64,000 nt of DNA, taken from Bathymodiolus brooksi. Lineage: Eukaryota; Mollusca; Bivalvia; Mytilida; Modiolidae. This document shows positions 1 to 11,712 of the stretch, in pieces; the stretch's first letter is position 1, and the number at the start of each line of letters is the position of its first letter. The DNA lies in assembly GCA_963680875.1 (NCBI GenBank), contig OY804576.1:74033668-74097667 (forward strand). The letters are read 5' to 3'. The translations under genes and the position numbers were made by a program. The notes below the pieces were generated by a model, which worked only from the letters and a program-made list of their open reading frames with translations, searched no databases and was not told the origin of the DNA.

Positions 1-120
1 TGACTTGCAACAGGTCGGTGATTTTCCCCGTGTAATCCAGTTTCCCCCACCAATAAAACTGACTGTCACGATATAACTGATATATTGTTGAAAGTGGCGT
101 TAAACACCATAAACCAACCA
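1..120 (+). mobile_element. SINE family A, 3' part (cut by window edge)
   Basis: This is the 3' body of the commonest dispersed repeat here, called family A. Family landmarks are a stretch reading 'cagtgacctgcgacaggtcggtgg', a 'cctccaccaataaaactgac' block, 'gatatagctgaaatattgtt', and an end at 'ggcgttaaacaccataaacc'. More complete copies (53358-53595, 19103-19376) begin with a tRNA-like part carrying a B-box-like 'gttcgaa'. The family is therefore read as a tRNA-derived SINE with a conserved central domain. The 5' end lies outside the window. Confidence 0.8.
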
Positions 121-721
121 GCCAACCAACCTAGTACATTTTCTTCAATTCAGTGCTTAAACATACTTCTTGTGAGGCAGGCCTGTTGTCAGGATTGTTT
201 AAGGGTGGGTTTGATAAACTCAAAATCTAGACTAGACTTTAACAGTCATAGTTCAACAGAAATCCTGATTTTAATCCTCATAGTTCTGCCAAAATATTGA
301 CTTCAATTTTCCTTCTTTGTTTTCGAAAGGGGGAGGAGGTATAGAAAACCCTGTCTAAGGTTGAATGATTTCTTCATATTTATTTCCCAAGAAAATCAAG
401 ACTTTTATAAGCATATTTATTTATTGCATTGTTGACATGTATATAAAAAAATATATATTTAAAATATATAATATACAACAGTAATATTCCCTAATAATGG
501 TATATTTTATACTTCATAAAAAATACATCTCTTTGACATTTTAAACTTTAAAGTACAAAAACATGGTTACATAATATGAATTGCTTTAGCAGTTAGTGTC
601 AGTAAATGTCCTTATCAATGTATATTTTGTCTTGGATGTTTTAAAACTTGATTATGTTGCCTTCCATCTAGAATTTCATAAGGGAATCTTACAAAGTGCT
701 GCTTTAGATGTGTGAAGTCAG
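121..721. other. AT-rich sequence, nothing recognised
   Basis: No open frame, RNA gene or repeat could be supported here. It contains simple TA-rich stretches near 447-475. Confidence 0.5.
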
Positions 722-1035
722 TTAGTTAGCAATTAAAAATAAATAGAAGTAAATCTTTGTGTTTTTTTTTGTTTTTTTTGAAAGTTGAAGAATATAGGAA
801 AAAGCTTGAGCTAACTTGTAGCAATTAAAAAAAAAAATAGAATGATATCTTTGTTGTGTTTTGTTTTTTTTTAAAGTTAGTTGTAGAATATAGGAAAAAG
901 CATTGGCTAACATGTAGCAGTTAAAAATAATAGTATCATATCTTTGTTTTTTTTAATAAAGTTGAAGAATATAGGAAAAATCTTTATCTAACTTGTTGCA
1001 ATTAAAAAAAAAAATAGAATCAAGTCTTTGGTTTA
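722..1035. repeat. Degenerate tandem repeat, about 4 units of 80-100 bp
   Basis: Each unit contains 'gcaattaaaaa', a T-rich run around 'atctttg', and 'gaatataggaaaaa'. Units begin near 725, 815, 910 and 990 and have drifted, mainly in A and T run length. The array stops just before the 3' end of the LINE at 1045. Confidence 0.75.
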
Positions 1036-1044
1036 TTTTTAATA

Positions 1045-4020
1045 AGTACAGAATAGAATAGAATAGTTTTATTAAATCAATCAAGAAGCCCGTGAGAGCA
1101 CAGAATTACAGACATTTGCATTTTACACTTACAATGATTTTGATGATTAGTAACATATATGACATATATAAAAAGAATAAAAACAAGTATAGATGATCGA
1201 CACTGCAGGGGGGAAACCACCCATAGGCAGAACAAACTATGGCAGTTTATAGCTAATATTATGATATACATAAAAATATATATTATACAAATATAATATG
1301 ATGCAGATATAGCATGGTGTTCATATCACGAATACTATTTTATCTTTAAGTAAGGTTAAATTTGCAATGTATGGTTCTTCCGTATTTCAAAACTTTTGTT
1401 TAGGAGGACAGCAAGTTTATTTAATAACAGAGTGTCTTCACTACTAAGAAGCCAAATCAACTTATTGTTCGGACTCAGATGTTCAAAATTTTTACAATTA
1501 TCTTGAATGTATATCAGTAATGTAGCCCTTTCAGTTTCATATATAGGGCATTTGAATAACATATGACTTTCGTCTTCAACCTCATTTAATGTACAATGAA
1601 GGCATTTTCTTTCCCCTCTATCTAGCATAGCTAAATTTCCTTGGGAGTTTCGGATACGTTCATAACGTCCCGTTTCTATTCTTAACCGATGAGCACTTAT
1701 TCTAAATTTTGTTACAATAGATCTATTTATAATATTTTTCAGTTCAAAGTATTTTTCTGTGGTAAATCTGGTTTTAAATTGGAAGTAAGTGGATAATTTA
1801 CCAGATTCTCCCTGATTTTGTTTAATATTATTCCAAAAGGATAAAAATTTATGTTTCAACGTCTTTTTTAGTTCATTTTTAAACTTATTCCTGCCAAAAG
1901 TTTTTGATAAATTCATATCAATGTTTAGTGTTTTACAAAAGAATTTCACTGTTGAATACCACGTGTCAGTATATCCTGATCTGTATAATGATTTATATTC
2001 TTCATAGGCAGATTTTAATAGATTGCTTGGTTCATTTTCAAGCATATGCCAATAGCTAAGAACTTGGGTTATTAATTTCAAATATATAGGATATCTACCC
2101 AATTCTGACAGAACTGCTATATTAGTACTTTTTTTATTTACTCCCAGTAAATATTTGCAAAATTTAATATTTAGCTTCTCAAAGTCCCAATCTTTGAATG
2201 TTTCAAATAAACTAAGGTTGTTATTGTTAATTTTATATGCTGATAATGTGCCCCAGTTTTCACATCCATATAGTAAGATAGGGCATATTGTATGGTCAAA
2301 AAGATGCAGCACAGTGTTGACATTTGGGTTTAGAGAATTTACCTCTTTGTACAGTTTATAAGAAGCCTTCATTGCCTTATTAAATAAGACCTTTTGTGCC
2401 TGTTGAAATTTTCCTGAGGCAGTGAGCATTATACCAAGATATTTATAGGTTTTAACACATTCAATACTCTGGTTGTTTATATTAAAGTTTCTAGTGATCA
2501 ATCTACCAGATTTATTAAAGATTATTTATTACCTTAGTTTTGTTAATGTTGATTTTCATGCACCAGTCTTTGCAATATTTGTGCAAGATATTTAATCCAT
2601 CTTGAAGGCCCTGTTCAGAGTCTGATATCAGAATTAAATCGTCTGCATAGAGCAGACAGGACATTTTCTTGTCTTGTAAGTATACAGAGTCGTTAGAGTT
2701 TTCAATTATATCTGAGAAGTCATTTAGAAAGAGCTTAAAAATGTTTGGACTTAAAACATCCCCTTGACGGACTCCTAAACTTGAGGTGAAGGGTTCAGTT
2801 AGTTTGTCCCCGATCTTGATGGACACCATGCTAGAACTGTACATGTTGCATATTATCCTATAGAATAATCCATTTATACCATTTCTAATAAGTTTATATC
2901 TAATGCCGGGATGAATAACAGTATCAAATGCTTTATGGAAGTCCACAAAGCACATAAATAACTTTTTTGTATCTGTTTTTAGATACTTTTCTAAAATACA
3001 TTTTAATACAAAAATGTGGTCAGAAATTCTGGACTTTTTTGAAAATCCTATTTGGTTTTCATGAATAATATTGTTTTCAACTAAAAATTTATCTAGTCTA
3101 TTATTTAAAATCGAATTGAATACCTTTCCAATGCTATTACATATAGTAATTCCTCTGTAATTTTGAGGAAGTTTAGGATTTTCTGCCTTAAATATTGGAG
3201 TAATGTACCCCTCAGACCAGATCTGAGGATAAATGCCAGATGTAAAAACTGCATTGAATAGTTTAACCAGACAAGGATTTAAATAAGTTTGTGCCGTTTT
3301 TAACAATTCATTTCCAATCATATCCAACCCTGGGCTCTTCCCGTTTTTTAAATTACAAATAGCATTATTAAGCTCGGAGGCTGATATGCGAAAATCGAGA
3401 CAGGAAAATGATTTAAATTCTGGTTTTTGTTCTAATTCCTTTACTTTTTTGTTTAGCTCTTCAATTTTTTTGTCAAATTTAGGAGGAACTGTAGATAACT
3501 CTGAAAAATATGCTAACCATATTTCATCATCAATACTTTTTTCTGGGTTGTCTCTCTTAGATTCACGAAGAGAGTTTACTAAGTTCCAATATTCTTTTTG
3601 ATTATTCGATTGAAAAGTATCTAGTTTGTCTATTATTTGTTGCCTAAATTGTTTCTTTTTATATTTTCTAAGTTTGGCATATTCTTTGTTAATTTTAAAG
3701 AATGATCCTCTAATTAATGGGTCATGAGGGTATTTTGACATTAAGAAGCCTTTATCCTTAACTTGCTTCTTTTTCTTATGCAAATCTTGGTCAAACCATT
3801 TTTCATTCTGTGTTTTTTTCCTTTTGTTTTTTGATTTTTTCCTTAAAGTAAGATCCGCAACTTGTTGGATTACCGAGTGCAGATCGTTTGTTGCTTTGTT
3901 GATATCAGAAGTTGTTAAATTTATTTCATCTTTTAAAAAGTTATCAAGTTTATTTTTAATATTTGGATGAAAGAATGAAGGGGGAAAAATATAGCTTATT
4001 ATTTCCCCCCAATAATATAA
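1045..4020 (-). mobile_element. 5'-truncated non-LTR retrotransposon (LINE)
   Basis: The - strand carries the reverse-transcriptase half of a LINE, then a roughly 300-bp 3' UTR. The UTR ends in an AATAAAA-like signal followed by a short 'ctatt' tandem run at 1045-1066, a typical kind of LINE 3' terminus. The frame opens after a stop near 4021-4023. The linker that normally precedes the RT is present, but no apurinic-type endonuclease is, so the copy is 5' truncated. Clade (CR1, L2, Jockey or other) cannot be settled by eye. Confidence 0.9.
1356..4020 (-). pseudogene. LINE ORF2 remnant: reverse transcriptase with C-terminal Cys/His motif, frameshifted
   Basis: The RNA-templated DNA polymerase of the LINE is recognisable in two frames. 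The first part (about 4018 down to 2515) holds a basic linker with KWFDQDL, then RT blocks: SPGLDMIGNELL, NYRGITICNSIGKVFN, FVDFHKAFDTV, GVRQGDVLSPNIFKLFLNDF and the catalytic LLYADDLILIS, ending in NINKTKV. The frame then shifts, and the continuation (2501 down to 1356) holds the thumb (YKYLGIMLTASGKF) and a C-terminal C-x2-C...H-x4-C motif (CLHC...HMLFKC). The shift at about 2512-2525 is explained by a 4-base tandem duplication in an AT-rich stretch. The polymerase residues (FVDF...YADD) survive, so decay looks recent. Both halves open at TTG in the shown frames and have no true ATG start. The endonuclease domain is absent. Confidence 0.9.
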
Positions 4021-4773
4021 TTAGATATAAAGATGAAACATCTACTTGAAATAACATTAATTTTTATTAAAAATTAATAATAATTTAATTCATCTTTCAA
4101 ATCCATCATAATTTGTAGAAATACTGTTACAGTATACTATTCATACATTATTTTACCTATTAAATTTCAAAATAGATTATTATTGGAGGAAACATATTTA
4201 AAAAAAACCAGTTGTTATTTTTTTAAGAGGATCTTTATACCTAGTATGTCATGAGTTTTACCTATTATTGTATATCAAATTAATGTATAAGATAATGATC
4301 TCTTGTAAATTGGGTAAGAATTGATTATATCTTAAAATGGCATTGATCTGAAATTGAATTAATTTCATGTAATCAATCAACAGGTGCACAGCAAAGAATT
4401 GATTCCATCTTAGAAGACTAGTATTAATAATCTTTTCTTCTTTGTTATGATGAAATGGACACTGGTAACTTAACATATGGATTATGAGAACTTTAGAGTT
4501 CTCATTGCTGTTTATTGTGTGAAATTCATCAAAAAAATGGAAAATATGAGAAAGATTTATTACACAGAATAGGAAAATTGATTACATTAAAGATATTAAT
4601 AAACCACACCATCCTATTGTTGTTTTGAATCACAAATAAGATGTATTATCTAAACATACTCAGTACATTTTTTGGTATGGTATTTTTATTATACTGTTTA
4701 GATTCTTGGATCAAAGTAAACAGTATCTGTATTAATAATCAATTCTTGAAATTTTGAAAATAATAAGAATAAT

Positions 4774-4812
4774 TGATTGATTGATTGATTGACTGGTGTT
4801 TAATGCCAAATA
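4774..4812 (-). mobile_element. SINE 3' end, (TGAT)n type
   Basis: A run of 'ttga' units followed by 'ctggtgtttaatgcc' matches the reverse of the 3' ends seen at 22541, 24655 and 60134. Only the terminal piece is present. Confidence 0.5.
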
Positions 4813-5005
4813 TAATAAGAGAATAATAAAATAATAAATAATTTTAGTAACATGCATGGAATAATCCCTGTCTGTCTCAATCCAGTATTAATATTTCACC
4901 AATCAAGTAAAATCTTCATTTACATTGGCTTACTAAATCTCCCATTCAAAATCTACAACTCAGTGTACATGAAAATTAAAATAATTCATTTCTCATTTTT
5001 GTTTA

Positions 5006-5060
5006 TCACCGCCATGATATAGCTGAAATATTGTTGAAAGTGACATTAAACACCATAACC
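5006..5060 (+). mobile_element. SINE family A, 3' terminal fragment
   Basis: It contains 'accgccatgatatagctgaa', 'atattgttgaaagtg' and 'taaacaccataacc', the last roughly 55 bases of family A. Confidence 0.75.
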
Positions 5061-5109
5061 CCCCATTTTTTTAATCAATTGATCCTTAATGGTATTTGAT
5101 TAACTTACT

Positions 5110-5135
5110 TTATATATATATATATATATATATAA
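5110..5135. repeat. TA microsatellite
   Basis: A perfect (TA)n run of about 12 units. Confidence 0.9.
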
Positions 5136-6523
5136 CTTCAAATTTTATGTTTTTTTGTCTTGTTTTTTAACCTGATAAAATGTGATAATTTAGTGTTAAT
5201 CAAATAAAATAAAAGACAAAAGTGCTACATTAAGTTGCTAATGAGAATTGGTCTGATTAGGTGGTAGTTATCACATAGTGATCGTGATCCATTGTAAAGA
5301 AGTCGTTATTTAAGAAAACTGCTGACGAACAAGAAAATTACATATTATTTGACATGCACTAATCGTTATAGAAATCTTTATTGAAAGATAATGTTGGCTG
5401 ATGTCGCTTCATTCCTGTCTTCTGTCAGACTTTGTGACGGCTTTACACGAACGGCAATCCCCATTTGTCCTCTGTTATTAGATTATCCTACGAATTGAAA
5501 GAGGTGTTTAAATGCTTTCTTTTCTCCGTTGATCTTAATAGATAGTTCCATTTCCCTATTCCCCGCCCAAGAGGACGTCAAATCTTCGTGCCATCTAATT
5601 ATGTGGTGATGAAATAATAAATCAGGACATTTTATAGAGCTTTAAAGCCATGTTTTGTTTATATTGATTTGTACGATTATTTTCTAATGTCTAATGTCGT
5701 GCTATTATTTCCAAGAAATGTTAGTTAAATAGATAGCATAGCAATAATTATGGAGAATGGAAATTGAATTCAGTTCTCACTGGAATATATATATATTTCT
5801 ATAGTAATGATATACATTTTTTTTTTTTAAATAGTAATTATTTCTGCAATATCTTTAAGTTTTGTTTTAATATTTTTAATTGAATTTGATTTTTTTGCCC
5901 CCCCCCCCCCCACCCCCTCCAAAAAAATAAATAAAATAGAATTAATTTTTTTTTGGGAGGATCGTGAAATATCAGAAATATTTCTCTTTATTAGGTTATT
6001 TATAAATACTGTTATTATAAATTGGTATCAATAAATTTTAAATTGGATTTATTTCCATTGCAAAAGCATTTTCAAAATAAATAATAACAGGGTATCCTTA
6101 TCCAGTTAGTCAATATCAATATTGACATGTCTTGTAAATTCTTACATTAAATTGGCAAAGATTTGAAATAGAAATCTTGTGGCACTCTTGCAGAAACGTG
6201 ATATTAATACTTTTTGTCAATATCATTTAGTTGTTACAATATTCATATAATGACGCAGGGATTATGTCTCAAGTCCTTTTCATAGAAAATTAGTTAGATC
6301 ACTGTAGTAAGAGAATATAACAAGAGAATTTAATCTCCTCTAAGATTGACTTATACCTGGCAAAAATCTTAATTAACCTCTGTTATCTTTAGAGGTTATT
6401 GATCATGAAATTAGTAGGGTATTTGTCAGTTCCTTCCCAGCATAGAACAAAATAATGGTAATTAAAGAATAAATAGTTTACTCAATCCTCCGTTGTTAAG
6501 AGCTTTTACATGATCGTTGGGGC

Positions 6524-6810
6524 TTATCTTTTTCGCCACAATTTTCTGCTATTAGATGTGTTCTGATTCCGAATAATAATAATAAAAACAAAGAAAAAAT
6601 ATTTGATTGTTTTTATATCAAAAGAATCTTTTTCGCCACAATTTTCTGCTATTAGATGTGTTCTGATTCAGAATAATAATAAAAAATTGTTTTTTTTTCT
6701 ATCAAAAGAATCTTTTTCGCCATAATTTTCTGCTATTAAATGTGTTCTGATTCCAAATAATAATAAAAAAATTTATATTAATATTTGATTGTTTTTTTTC
6801 TATCAAAAGA
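6524..6810. repeat. Three-copy tandem repeat, 84-100 bp period
   Basis: The phrase 'tttttcgccacaattttctg' followed by 'ctattagatgtgttctgatt' occurs at about 6529, 6629 and 6713. Each copy is followed by an AAT run and 'tatcaaaagaat'. The copies are close to identical apart from the AT-run length and single changes. Confidence 0.9.
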
Positions 6811-7347
6811 ATATTCTATATCATCAATACATGCTGTGATCCAAATTTCTTTATACATGTTATGTACATGTTCAGACATTTAAATAAATGCACCAGTTCC
6901 TATTTGGTCTATATGTTATGTATGTTAGGACATGGTAGATTTTTTTCTGTGTTTAGCGATCATTTATTAAGGACATGGTAGATTACTCTTTGATAATACA
7001 AAATTTAGGATACCATAAATATCGGTACAATACACCTACAAATATACATGTATCTACATATAGAATATAGAAACTACAACTTTGTTCAATGTCACATACG
7101 ATATCTGTCCATCAAAAAAGGGGAGGGGGGTTGTTTGGAGGTTATTAGTGACCATCTCCACTTTCAGCAATTTTTCATATATACATCGTGACTACCAGAA
7201 TTATTGGGATAGGAAAGTAGGGTCTACTTGTATAGCAAACTGGCAGGAGAAATCCTGGGCCTTGGTTAGCTTATTATAGGTGACTGAAAACATTAACACT
7301 TGATGTTAGAATTAAATATTCAAGTATGCTGACAAATTGCTATGAAA

Positions 7348-7464
7348 GAAATAAAACTAAATATCTATGATTTTTTTTCAGGGAATTTACTACATTCAGA
7401 TGGAAAATGAAACTAAATATCTATGATTTTTTTTTCAGGGAATTTTACTACATTCAGATGGAAA
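7348..7464 (+). repeat. Tandem duplication of an intron/exon boundary in Prox, 57-bp period
   Basis: The last roughly 33 intron bases (with 'aaactaaatatctatga', T run, cag) plus the first roughly 25 exon bases are present twice. The AG dinucleotides end at 7381 and 7438, 57 bases apart. The upstream copy has one T fewer in its exon part and one T fewer in its pyrimidine run. Splicing to the upstream AG would still be in frame and stop-free, adding 19 codons before the conserved exon. The downstream acceptor gives the normal Prospero sequence. Confidence 0.9.
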
Positions 7465-7583
7465 AGTATGCCCGTCAGGCCATAGCTGAGGGAGTCAAAC
7501 ACCCAGATGACCTAGTTGTCACAACTGATTCAGAGTTATACAGAATCTTGAATTTACACTACAATAGAAACAATCAGATTGAG
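7439..7583 (+). CDS. prox1: Prospero/Prox homeodomain transcription factor, penultimate coding exon
   Basis: This 145-base internal exon encodes the end of the homeodomain and the first half of the Prospero domain. It begins with the last base of a split Arg codon, then [18 protein letters not shown], and ends ...YNRNNQIE at a phase-0 junction. Family knowledge: Prospero/Prox proteins are nuclear DNA-binding regulators of neural and endodermal differentiation, and the divergent homeodomain packs against the C-terminal Prospero domain as one unit. Boundaries rest on a T-rich tract plus cag at 7438 and a gtgagc donor at 7584. Joined to 14296-14481, the protein is collinear with Prox C-termini. 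The rest of the homeodomain and the N-terminus are outside the window. The acceptor is duplicated just upstream (see 7348-7464). The ATG at 7407 belongs to that duplication and is not a start. Confidence 0.95.
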
Positions 7584-7650
7584 GTGAGCCCAGTTTAACA
7601 TAAATAAAAATCTTTATCCTAGATTTAAGTTGTGACCCAAAAAAATTAAG

Positions 7651-7918
7651 GGCTATGGCGGGCACAGCATGATACAACTGCAGCAAGTTGACTTCCTCCT
7701 GTGCCAAATTTACTGCAACCAAGTTTTTCAACTTGAAAACCATAATGCTCATGGCAAGGTGTACACGATACAACATTATGTGATAAAGTTTGTCAGTGAC
7801 TTGCCTTAGGTATGTGGTTTTCTCTGGGTACTCCTGTTTCCTCCACCAATAAAACTAACCGCCACAATATAGCTGAAATATTGAACATTGTAAGTGGTAT
7901 TAAACAACATAACCCTAG
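7651..7918 (+). mobile_element. SINE family A, near full length, diverged
   Basis: The copy starts about 70 bases after the exon. It carries the 'ggcaaggtgtacacgataca' linker, 'gtgataaagtttgtcagtga', 'cctccaccaataaaact', 'atatagctgaaatattg' and an end at 'cataaccctagc'. The tRNA-like head is badly diverged. Confidence 0.8.
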
Positions 7919-9450
7919 CGTTGTTAGAAGAAATATGCTCAATACTACCAAAAGCCCTTTTAAATAACCAAAAGAAAATAAAACTGCATTAAACATCAAA
8001 ATTTGATGAAAAATATAAATTATGTATATCTTCCAAATACGCAGAATTTCAGAATTTGATAATGAGGACAGACCCATAATATAATATGACCGATTTCTTT
8101 TTGCGGTTGTATAAATAAAAAACAGGGAAATTTGAGTGTACTGTGGTATGCAGAGAGAATATTTACTTTAGTCTCTGAGATGATCTATATTTTGAGAAAT
8201 GAAATGTATGAAAAGGTACTGTCATGGGCATTAATATAACAACACAATTTTGTTTTAGTGTAAATGATTTGCTTCAACTACATTGTATTTGAAAAGCTTA
8301 TTATACAAGTATCCACTTCCTTATCCATAATTAATTAGATAATTGCTGTCAGGCCTACATAAGCATGAAGCTGTTTTAACCAAAAGAATATTTATTTGTT
8401 TGTATGGACTTCCCATAATGCACTATAACAATAATAAAGTAAATCATTATTATTATTCTGTCGTCTGTCTCATAATGGTTGGCAAGGCATAATTTATTGT
8501 TTACGACATCCATACTATTCTAACTCAATTAATTTGTGTTTTCACTTGGTTCTTATTAATTTTTTTCTAGTTCTCTTTGCATTACGGTTCTTTCAAATGG
8601 CATAAAATGTCTCATTCATAATTGATATGGGGAAATCCCTCGATACCTACTTTTGGAGTCGGTAAAGTCGAATGAAGACATTTCATATTGTTCATGGGAC
8701 TCTTTTCAATATCTGAATTATTGCAAAGACATACAATTAACTAATGTATGTTTACTTCAAGTTTATTAATATCGCTATCTATGTTCTTTCGGGAATAACT
8801 TTTCAATCTACTTGAAAGAGGAATATCGGCAGAATATTTGTGATGATTGTATAGGGTGCATCTTCTTTGACGATACATTAATTTTCCTCGTTTCTAGTTC
8901 CCTGAGGGTCTGTGATGATCGACTACAATAGTGTTACACTAGATGAGAAAATGTGATATTTCTCAGACAATAGGCACAAAAAGATTTTCATGATGTGATA
9001 TGTAACCATAAATCTCTTAATTCAAAAGAAAGTTGATGTGTAATCAAGTTTTTTATGAAGAGGACTGATCTATGTTATCTAACCTCGGTGATGATGTCAG
9101 TGGGAGGGAGGACTATCTGACACCAAACTGAATTTCTATTCACAGCTATCAGTACGGGGAGGAAGCTTTATATGACACCTTGGAGCATTTCAATACATAG
9201 TGATCAGGACAAGAGAATGTTAGATAAAGTTCCTTTTAGAACAAGAACAGTGCTCACTGATATATATTTATTGAGAAGTCATAATAGAGTGCTTTTAGTA
9301 CAATACTATAAAATACTCAAATCAACATCATCTTGTCCATTACTATGTCTGTAATATAAACAAGCCTAAAAAATATTTACTGCTGAAACATTTTTCTTTA
9401 ATGTTAGTTTTAACTAAATTTACAACATTAAAAAATGGATTTTAGTTTAG

Positions 9451-9516
9451 GGATAGGGTTATGGTGTTTAATGCCACTTTCAACAATATTTCAGTTATAT
9501 CATGGCTGTTATTGGT
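9451..9516 (-). mobile_element. SINE family A, 3' terminal fragment
   Basis: It starts 'ggatagggttatggtgttta' and continues 'atgccactttcaacaatatt', which is the reversed 3' end of family A with a telomere-like tail. Confidence 0.75.
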
Positions 9517-10139
9517 TTTTGATATCCAAATATCTGGTAAATGAAACAACACAACTTGAACAGAATCCAAAGCAATGAGACTCCACCTACTGAAAAGCAA
9601 ACTGGGTTTTTTTGGACATTAAAGATCTTAAAAAAAGAAATAACAAAATTTGCATATACCAAAATTTTGGCCTCTATTGCTTTTAAACCTTTGTCATCAG
9701 TTGGCATCCATTGTAGTTAACTTTTCATGTCTTAGTAATTCCTGCTAGATCCGATTGACAGACCCACCCAATACTGCAACAGATATTAAGAATTAAAAAT
9801 TCTTCTACCGCTAATCCTCAAGATGTCTACATATAATGCTGAATTAAGCTGAAATTTGAGCTGTTGCTTTATGATGAGTTGTATGAAGTGATAATTTACT
9901 GTTGCATGTAATATCATTTCTTAACAGGTGTCTTAAAAAAAGAACAATTTATAAAAGAAAACAAATGATATTTATAAGACTTAGAAGAAATTACCTCCCT
10001 TGTTTTGGTTTTTGTATTACAATATTTTTTAGACATAATTAATAATTTTGTGTAAATAAAAATGTTCTGTTTTTCTTAAATAAGTTTAAAAAAGAAGTTT
10101 ATGTATAAAAAATATATACATTGTTATAAATAATTGTAA

Positions 10140-10680
10140 AAAAAACCTGTTAGATAGGTGTGGGAATATGGCATCGTGGGGCTCTGGTTTAAAATTGATA
10201 AAAAATATATTGTTCCTGGTCAATAAATGTTAAGATATGATGTTAGATGTAGATGTAAATGCCTCCTGAACACCTGTGCTAAAATATATATGTAATAAAA
10301 GATGATATTCAAGTTCTTTACAAGATAGATGAGGGCATACAGGCATCATGGGGGCCTCTGGTTTAAAATTGAAAAAAACAAAAAATTGTTCCTGGTCTAT
10401 GGATGTTAAGATATGATGTTACATGTAGATTATAATGCCCCCTGAACACCTGTGCTAAAATATATATAAAAGATGATATTTGAGGTTTTTGAGAAAAAAA
10501 ACTGTTGGCTAGATGAGGGAATAGTCATCATGGTTTAAAATTGATAAAATATTTTGTTCCTGGTCAATAAATGTTAAGATATGATGTTTAAATGTAGATT
10601 ATAATGCCCCCTGAACACCTGTGCTAAAATATATACAAAAGATGATACTCAAGTTCTTTACAAATTTTAAGATGTCAATA
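10140..10680. repeat. Three-copy tandem repeat, 167-177 bp period
   Basis: Each copy contains 'ggtttaaaattga', 'ttgttcctggtc', 'tgttaagatatgatgtt', 'cctgaacacctgtgctaaaa' and 'aaagatgatat'. The 'gttcctggtc' anchors lie at about 10211, 10388 and 10555. The copies differ by substitutions and small indels. Confidence 0.9.
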
Positions 10681-11585
10681 AATTGCACATGATCATACTA
10701 TAGTTAATCATACAAGGGGATCTTCTGTGACAAAAATGATGTCAATATTCCAGGTTTTTTATGATACATAGCATGAATAAAATTTAAAGATTTAGAGACA
10801 ATATCTTTCAAATAATAATTGATTTCCATGTATCGAATTTACACTTATGTGCAACATATGTCTTGAGGGAAAAAGATAAAAAAAAAATTAAAAAATTACA
10901 TGTTAAACTTTATATGTCAATTTTTCAAGTATGCGGTTTTAATAAATAATTATTAATTTTGAATAATTTTTTAGTAACAAGTGAATACAATTTTTATGAT
11001 CGATTTTATCATTGAAATGTTAATACTACTATGGGTTTTACATCACATGGCAGGACATTTAGTCCACTGTGTGTTGTACATTTAGTAAGAAAGGATATGG
11101 ATGTAAATGAACATGAGAGACTATCCAACATTACCAGGGCTTTGAATATTTTTCAAGTCTACCAGTACTTCACTATTTACAGGCGATACCTTTAATAAAA
11201 TTTGAACAATTTTCATGAATATCTTATGCAACACTCTTTATTGAAAGGCCTGCATTACATTTAGACACAAATTAAAGTTAGTAAAGAAAGAGCACTTTAA
11301 TATCTGTTTTATTTCAGTCACAATAGGATCTTCAAATGTATTACTTCAAAATAATGCATAATAGATCCATTAGCTAAATATAGATAAAAATGAGATTTGA
11401 GTCCCATTTTCTGACCTTTAATTTCCTTTCTTGTTACATACATATTGCTAAAATATTGTCATCTCACACAGTAGGGGGTCGTCATGATTATGGTAGTTGA
11501 ATTTACATATACATTGTACCTATGTACCGGTAATTAGTGCCAATCTTCATTCCTCTCCGTGGCAATGTGTCCCCAATCTATTTTA

Positions 11586-11712
11586 TGTGATAAAGTTTGT
11601 CAGTGACTTACCACAGCTTTCCGATTTTCTTCGGTGGTCCAGTTACATCCATCTATAAAGTTAGCAGACACTAAACAAATAATTGAAATAATGTTGAAAG
11701 ATCCATAACCCT
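11586..11712 (+). mobile_element. SINE family A, strongly diverged
   Basis: 'tgtgataaagtttgtcagtg' is well kept. The domain and the 3' end ('gttgaaagatccataaccct') are recognisable but altered. Confidence 0.55.

Larger units (their letters stand above)
4021..7347. other. Upstream intron of the Prox gene (part): no exon seen
   Basis: AT-rich sequence to the left of the first visible Prox exon. I looked for the exon carrying the rest of the homeodomain and did not find one, so it must lie further left, beyond the LINE. The stretch holds a short SINE end (5006-5060), a TA microsatellite, a three-copy repeat (6527-6810) and a more complex block at about 5330-5650 with no coding sign. Confidence 0.55.

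Noticed and set aside
7082..7279. Upstream Prox exon (missing part of the homeodomain)
   Set aside because: The open frame has no homeodomain-like residues and no matching donor phase. Part of it resembles repeat sequence near 33600.
7407..7438. Translation start of a short gene at the ATG at 7407
   Set aside because: The ATG lies in the duplicated intron end and the frame runs into an internal Prox exon. It is not a start site.
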